Shown here: one piece after another, positions 17,001-17,629 of the stretch
How the letters are laid out: the number at the start of each line of letters is the position of its first letter
Numbering within the stretch: the first letter of the stretch is position 1
Source: Desulfuromonadales bacterium
GTDB lineage: Bacteria > Desulfobacterota > Desulfuromonadia > Desulfuromonadales > BM103
Direction of reading: 5' to 3'
Length of the DNA: 17,629 nucleotides
Assembly (NCBI GenBank): GCA_030640215.1
Contig: DAOWJU010000163.1
Coordinates: 1-17,629, forward strand
The notes under the pieces: generated by a model
The model's input: the letters and a program-made list of their open reading frames with translations, nothing else
Databases searched by the model: none
Told to the model about the DNA's origin: nothing
Translations under genes and position numbers: made by a program

Positions 17001-17629
17001 TCTGGGACTTGATCGAACCGATCGCACACCAGGGAGAATCAGCCTCGCCGAAAACGGCCGTCAAGGAAGTCACCTCAACAGCATCACCGACCTTGGTTCC
17101 GGTGCCGTGAGCTTCGATCAATTCGACAGTTTGAGGATCAACGCCACCTTGCTCGTAAGCCCGCCGCAAAGCTTTCTGCTGGCCGGTTGCACTCGGTTCA
17201 TAAATGGCCCCACCACGGCCGTCACTCGACGCACCGATGCCCTTGATGACTGCGTAGATTTTATCACCATCGTGCTCGGCGTCGGCCAGACGTTTGATGA
17301 CGACAATCCCCAGACCTTCGCCCAGAGTGGTGCCATCAGCATTGTCAGCAAATGGTTTGGCATGACCGGAAGGAGAGAGTGCCGGGGTCTTGCTGAAGCA
17401 GGTGTACATGAAGATGTCGTTAAAAGTGTCGATGCCGCCAGTGATCACCATGTCGGACTTGCCGGTAGTCAACTCCATCGCCGCCAGGTTAAGTGCGCCC
17501 AGGGAGCTGCCGCACGCGGCGTCGACCACACAGTTGGTGCCGCCGAAATCAAAATGCTTGCTGATCCGACCGGCAACCACGTTGCCGAGCAAACCGGGGA
17601 AGGAGTTCTCCTGCCAGGGGACATAAGAA
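11017..17629 (-). CDS. pfaA: PfaA-type PUFA/secondary-lipid synthase subunit (KS-AT-5xACP-KR-DH), N-terminus beyond window
   Basis: The frame is open through the right edge, so the first part of the KS and the start codon are missing; 2203 residues are visible (numbered from the Ser codon at 17628). The visible start, SYVPWQENSFPGLLGN, is a conserved KS interior, not a real N-terminus. Seen: KS with C39 (DAACGSS), H174 (AHGTGT) and H212 (QIGH); malonyl-type AT with GHSYGE (Ser505) and AFHS (His609); a Pro/Ala/Gln linker with a helical segment near 830-884; five ACPs with LGIDSIKRVEIL (phosphopantetheine Ser 965, 1064, 1161, 1256, 1352); KR with SGGARG (1634-1639), SSS (1805-1807) and Tyr1819; and a C-terminal double-hotdog DH with HVIDGKAVLP (His1936) and Asp2109. 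Family knowledge: PfaA carries the growing chain on its ACPs and does malonyl loading, condensation and ketoreduction. All catalytic residues I checked are intact. It is followed directly by pfaC. Confidence 0.95.
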   Translation of the reverse strand, partial: SYVPWQENSFPGLLGNVVAGRISKHFDFGGTNCVVDAACGSSLGALNLAAMELTTGKSDMVITGGIDTFNDIFMYTCFSKTPALSPSGHAKPFADNADGTTLGEGLGIVVIKRLADAEHDGDKIYAVIKGIGASSDGRGGAIYEPSATGQQKALRRAYEQGGVDPQTVELIEAHGTGTKVGDAVEVTSLTAVFGEADSPWCAIGSIKSQIGHTKAAAGSAGLIKAAMALYNKTLPPTIKVEKPQETVSSATSPFYVNTEARPWIPRGNHPRRAGVSALGFGGSNFHCLLEEYQPLKAAADWQGDVQLVAFSAADESGLESALQKFPTDAAWNNLRLAAAHSRSNFDAQQACRLVMILEKDSSKLAAQVKSALAMLSSKRDQNSWSTPDGTFFAKGDVAGKLAMLFPGQGAQYPGMLKDLAIQFPQFLDSFTAADRAFLSNSGGEAGRLAELVYPRPSFDQSTRDQNIASLQATEVAQPALGAVSLGARDILAAFGVTAEAYAGHSYGELTALCSGGYFDVDALHALSRLRGELMAAGEGDRGSMLAVSAPLGQVEAFLEKSDLKLVLANRNTPEQGVLSGATAEIEKAAKLLDKEGLRYKQLAVAAAFHSELVADASGPFGERLQEIKFSKPTATVYANTTGSAYPETAKKAREILTAQLACPVDFVAEIEAMYAAGMRTFLEVGPGARMTGMVKAILGEREYQAIAIDASNGKRSGINDLARALGQLTVLGYPVDLSCWDEGYAATLKSTQGKKPGMTIPLIGANYFKRPKKRPPVPQQTPALQQVAVASPVVQVAPQAAPTQTVQIQGATTPVNPVASAPMATVANAGSLQEALQITRQSMQALQNLQEQTSRLHQQFLAGQESATHSFLNLVEQQNRLLQGQPLTAGVTPVVATPAVAAVSVQPMAAPVAEVIPPVAPAAVPTVDSSQVSATLLTVIAEKTGYPEEMLELDMTLDADLGIDSIKRVEILSALQEKLPEAPAVKPEDLGTLQTLGQIIDHLSAGMAAAPAMVSAEPVMASATSIDSSQVATVLLSVIAEKTGYPEEMLELEMTLDADLGIDSIKRVEILSALQEKLPEAPAVKPEDLGTLQTLGQIIDHLSAGMAPVPAAQVAAPVAAPAIDSSQISSVLLEVIAEKTGYPIEMLEMDMALDTDLGIDSIKRVEILSALQEKLPEAPAVKPEDLGVLQTLGQIVDYLSAGMASAAPAPQTAAAPAVDSDRVSSVLLEVIAEKTGYPIEMLEMEMALDTDLGIDSIKRVEILSALQEKLPEAPAVKPEDLGVLQTLGQIVDHLAAAGSKSAAPVAAMTAPSPLDRDAVAATLLEVISGKTGYPVEMLELEMALDTDLGIDSIKRVEILSALQDKLPGAPAIKPEHLGTLQTVGHIVDFLASVSGVAEPVTKPVEPLELPSVGSGVERKVLKAVPLPAVQNRGSLNLPKDSVVWVNDDDSELSAAICQQLEAQGLAAEKVNLTQLEGLVPAETLAGLVLLAPQSGTDDLFIENAFRLMQLAEPMLNATADKAGAVMATVSRLNGTFGMAVGGAVKDVLSGGLAGLAKTAGHEWPDVACKAFDLSADLTDVDKVAQMLVAELLVDGAQEVGFTNDGLYTLKLVEESLSGEPLASPVSYGDVVVVSGGARGVTAEVAIALAASSQATLLLLGRSETPQTEPAWLEGLSSEAEIKKAVIANADSPLKPKDVGRKCREILGSREIQNSLRRIKAAGGQPLYRSVDLRDSAAVAAVIKDVREEYGPIKGLIHGAGVLADRLIKDKTAEQFEQVYSTKIVGLRSLLAALTEDELKFMVMFSSSTGRYGRTGQVDYAVANEILNKIAQQEAGQRSDCRVLSLNWGPWDGGMVTPALKKVFAEEGVAVIDLKAGADYLVEEIATPPGGPVELVILGGREEAASEASSQAHDNIYVSKAFDLEVSIEQYPFLKSHVIDGKAVLPMAVMIEWMAHGAIHNNPGLRFHGFNDLRVLKGVTLEQGQTHTLQVMTGKSFKSDGVHVVPVELSGVTAGGQQFVHCRARVVLATKLPEGKLATERVELQSYSRTVEELYQPDRLFHGPDFHGIREVIGCSTDGIASMVRPAPLPTEWIKQPLRNSWLADPLALDSSFPMMILWSFERYQSGSLPVFAGRYRQYQDKFPETGVEIRIHVTSQSDSQATAEIDFVDPVSGTLIARIEGYECVINASLNASFQRNKLQGVA
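11025..11030 (-). promoter_or_regulatory. Shine-Dalgarno site of pfaC inside the end of pfaA
   Basis: The minus strand reads AGGGAG 10 nt before the pfaC ATG (11014). The site lies within the last codons of pfaA, whose TGA (11019-11017) is 2 nt from that ATG. The arrangement suits translational coupling of the two subunits and supports the chosen pfaC start. Confidence 0.55.
13450..14844 (-). repeat. Tandem array of five acyl carrier protein domains in pfaA
   Basis: Five repeats of 285-297 nt. The approximate domains are 14844-14611 (ACP1), 14547-14314 (ACP2), 14256-14023 (ACP3), 13971-13738 (ACP4) and 13683-13450 (ACP5). Each has the LGIDSIKRVEIL motif with Ser codons at 14736-14734, 14439-14437, 14148-14146, 13863-13861 and 13575-13573, the attachment points for phosphopantetheine. 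Ala/Pro-rich spacers separate them. ACP1 and ACP2 share PEEMLEL and LDADLG; ACP3 and ACP4 share PIEMLEM and LDTDLG; ACP5 is the most divergent (ISGKTG, QDKLPGAP, KPEHLG). In other PUFA synthases, tandem ACP number tracks product titre rather than product identity. Confidence 0.95.

Noticed and set aside
17593..17629. Start of pfaA at the right edge (TTG at 17592)
   Set aside because: The frame continues upstream to the edge and encodes SYVPWQENSFPG, conserved KS interior sequence, so the real start is outside the window.

Overview
The window is dominated by a polyunsaturated-fatty-acid (PUFA) synthase-type 'secondary lipid' locus. Every gene I can support lies on the minus strand, so the reading order is from high to low coordinates. 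The gene types, the moderate GC content, a two-RCK potassium channel and GGGACAGTCCC-type palindromes inside genes together suggest a deltaproteobacterium of the Desulfuromonadales/Geobacter kind. That assignment is inference; the window holds no rRNA or other taxonomic marker.

Layout, read 5'->3' on the minus strand. (1) 17629-11017 is a PfaA-type megasynthase whose N-terminus is cut by the window edge: KS, malonyl-type AT, a Pro/Ala/Gln-rich linker with a helical segment, five tandem ACPs, KR and a PKS-type DH. (2) 11014-4025, starting 2 nt after the pfaA stop, is a complete 2329-residue PfaC-type megasynthase: KS, a KS-like chain-length factor with Glu in place of the catalytic Cys, a second AT, and two FabA-like dehydratases, each built of one degenerate and one intact hotdog. 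(3) 3940-2240 is a K+ channel with two RCK (TrkA-like) regulatory modules. (4) 2209-2135 is a short decayed remnant whose 24 codons match the C-terminus of the PfaC-type protein. (5) 1950-1 is the N-terminal 650 residues of an N6-adenine DNA methyltransferase (restriction-modification type) that runs off the left edge and is visibly AT-richer than the rest.

How the genes work together: PfaA and PfaC are expected to form one iterative lipid synthase. The AT loads malonyl units on the ACP array, KS/CLF condenses, KR reduces, and the DH domains dehydrate and isomerise. Two partners known from canonical pfa loci, the enoyl reductase (PfaD) and the phosphopantetheinyl transferase (PfaE), are not in the window and may lie upstream of 17629 or elsewhere. 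The AT fused into PfaC may replace a separate PfaB.

Most notable beyond the domain calls are the hotdog relict between the channel and the methyltransferase, three clusters of GGGAC(A/T)GTCCC palindromes inserted in frame in interdomain linkers of pfaC, the Cys-to-Glu change in the CLF domain, and the pairwise duplication history of the ACP array.
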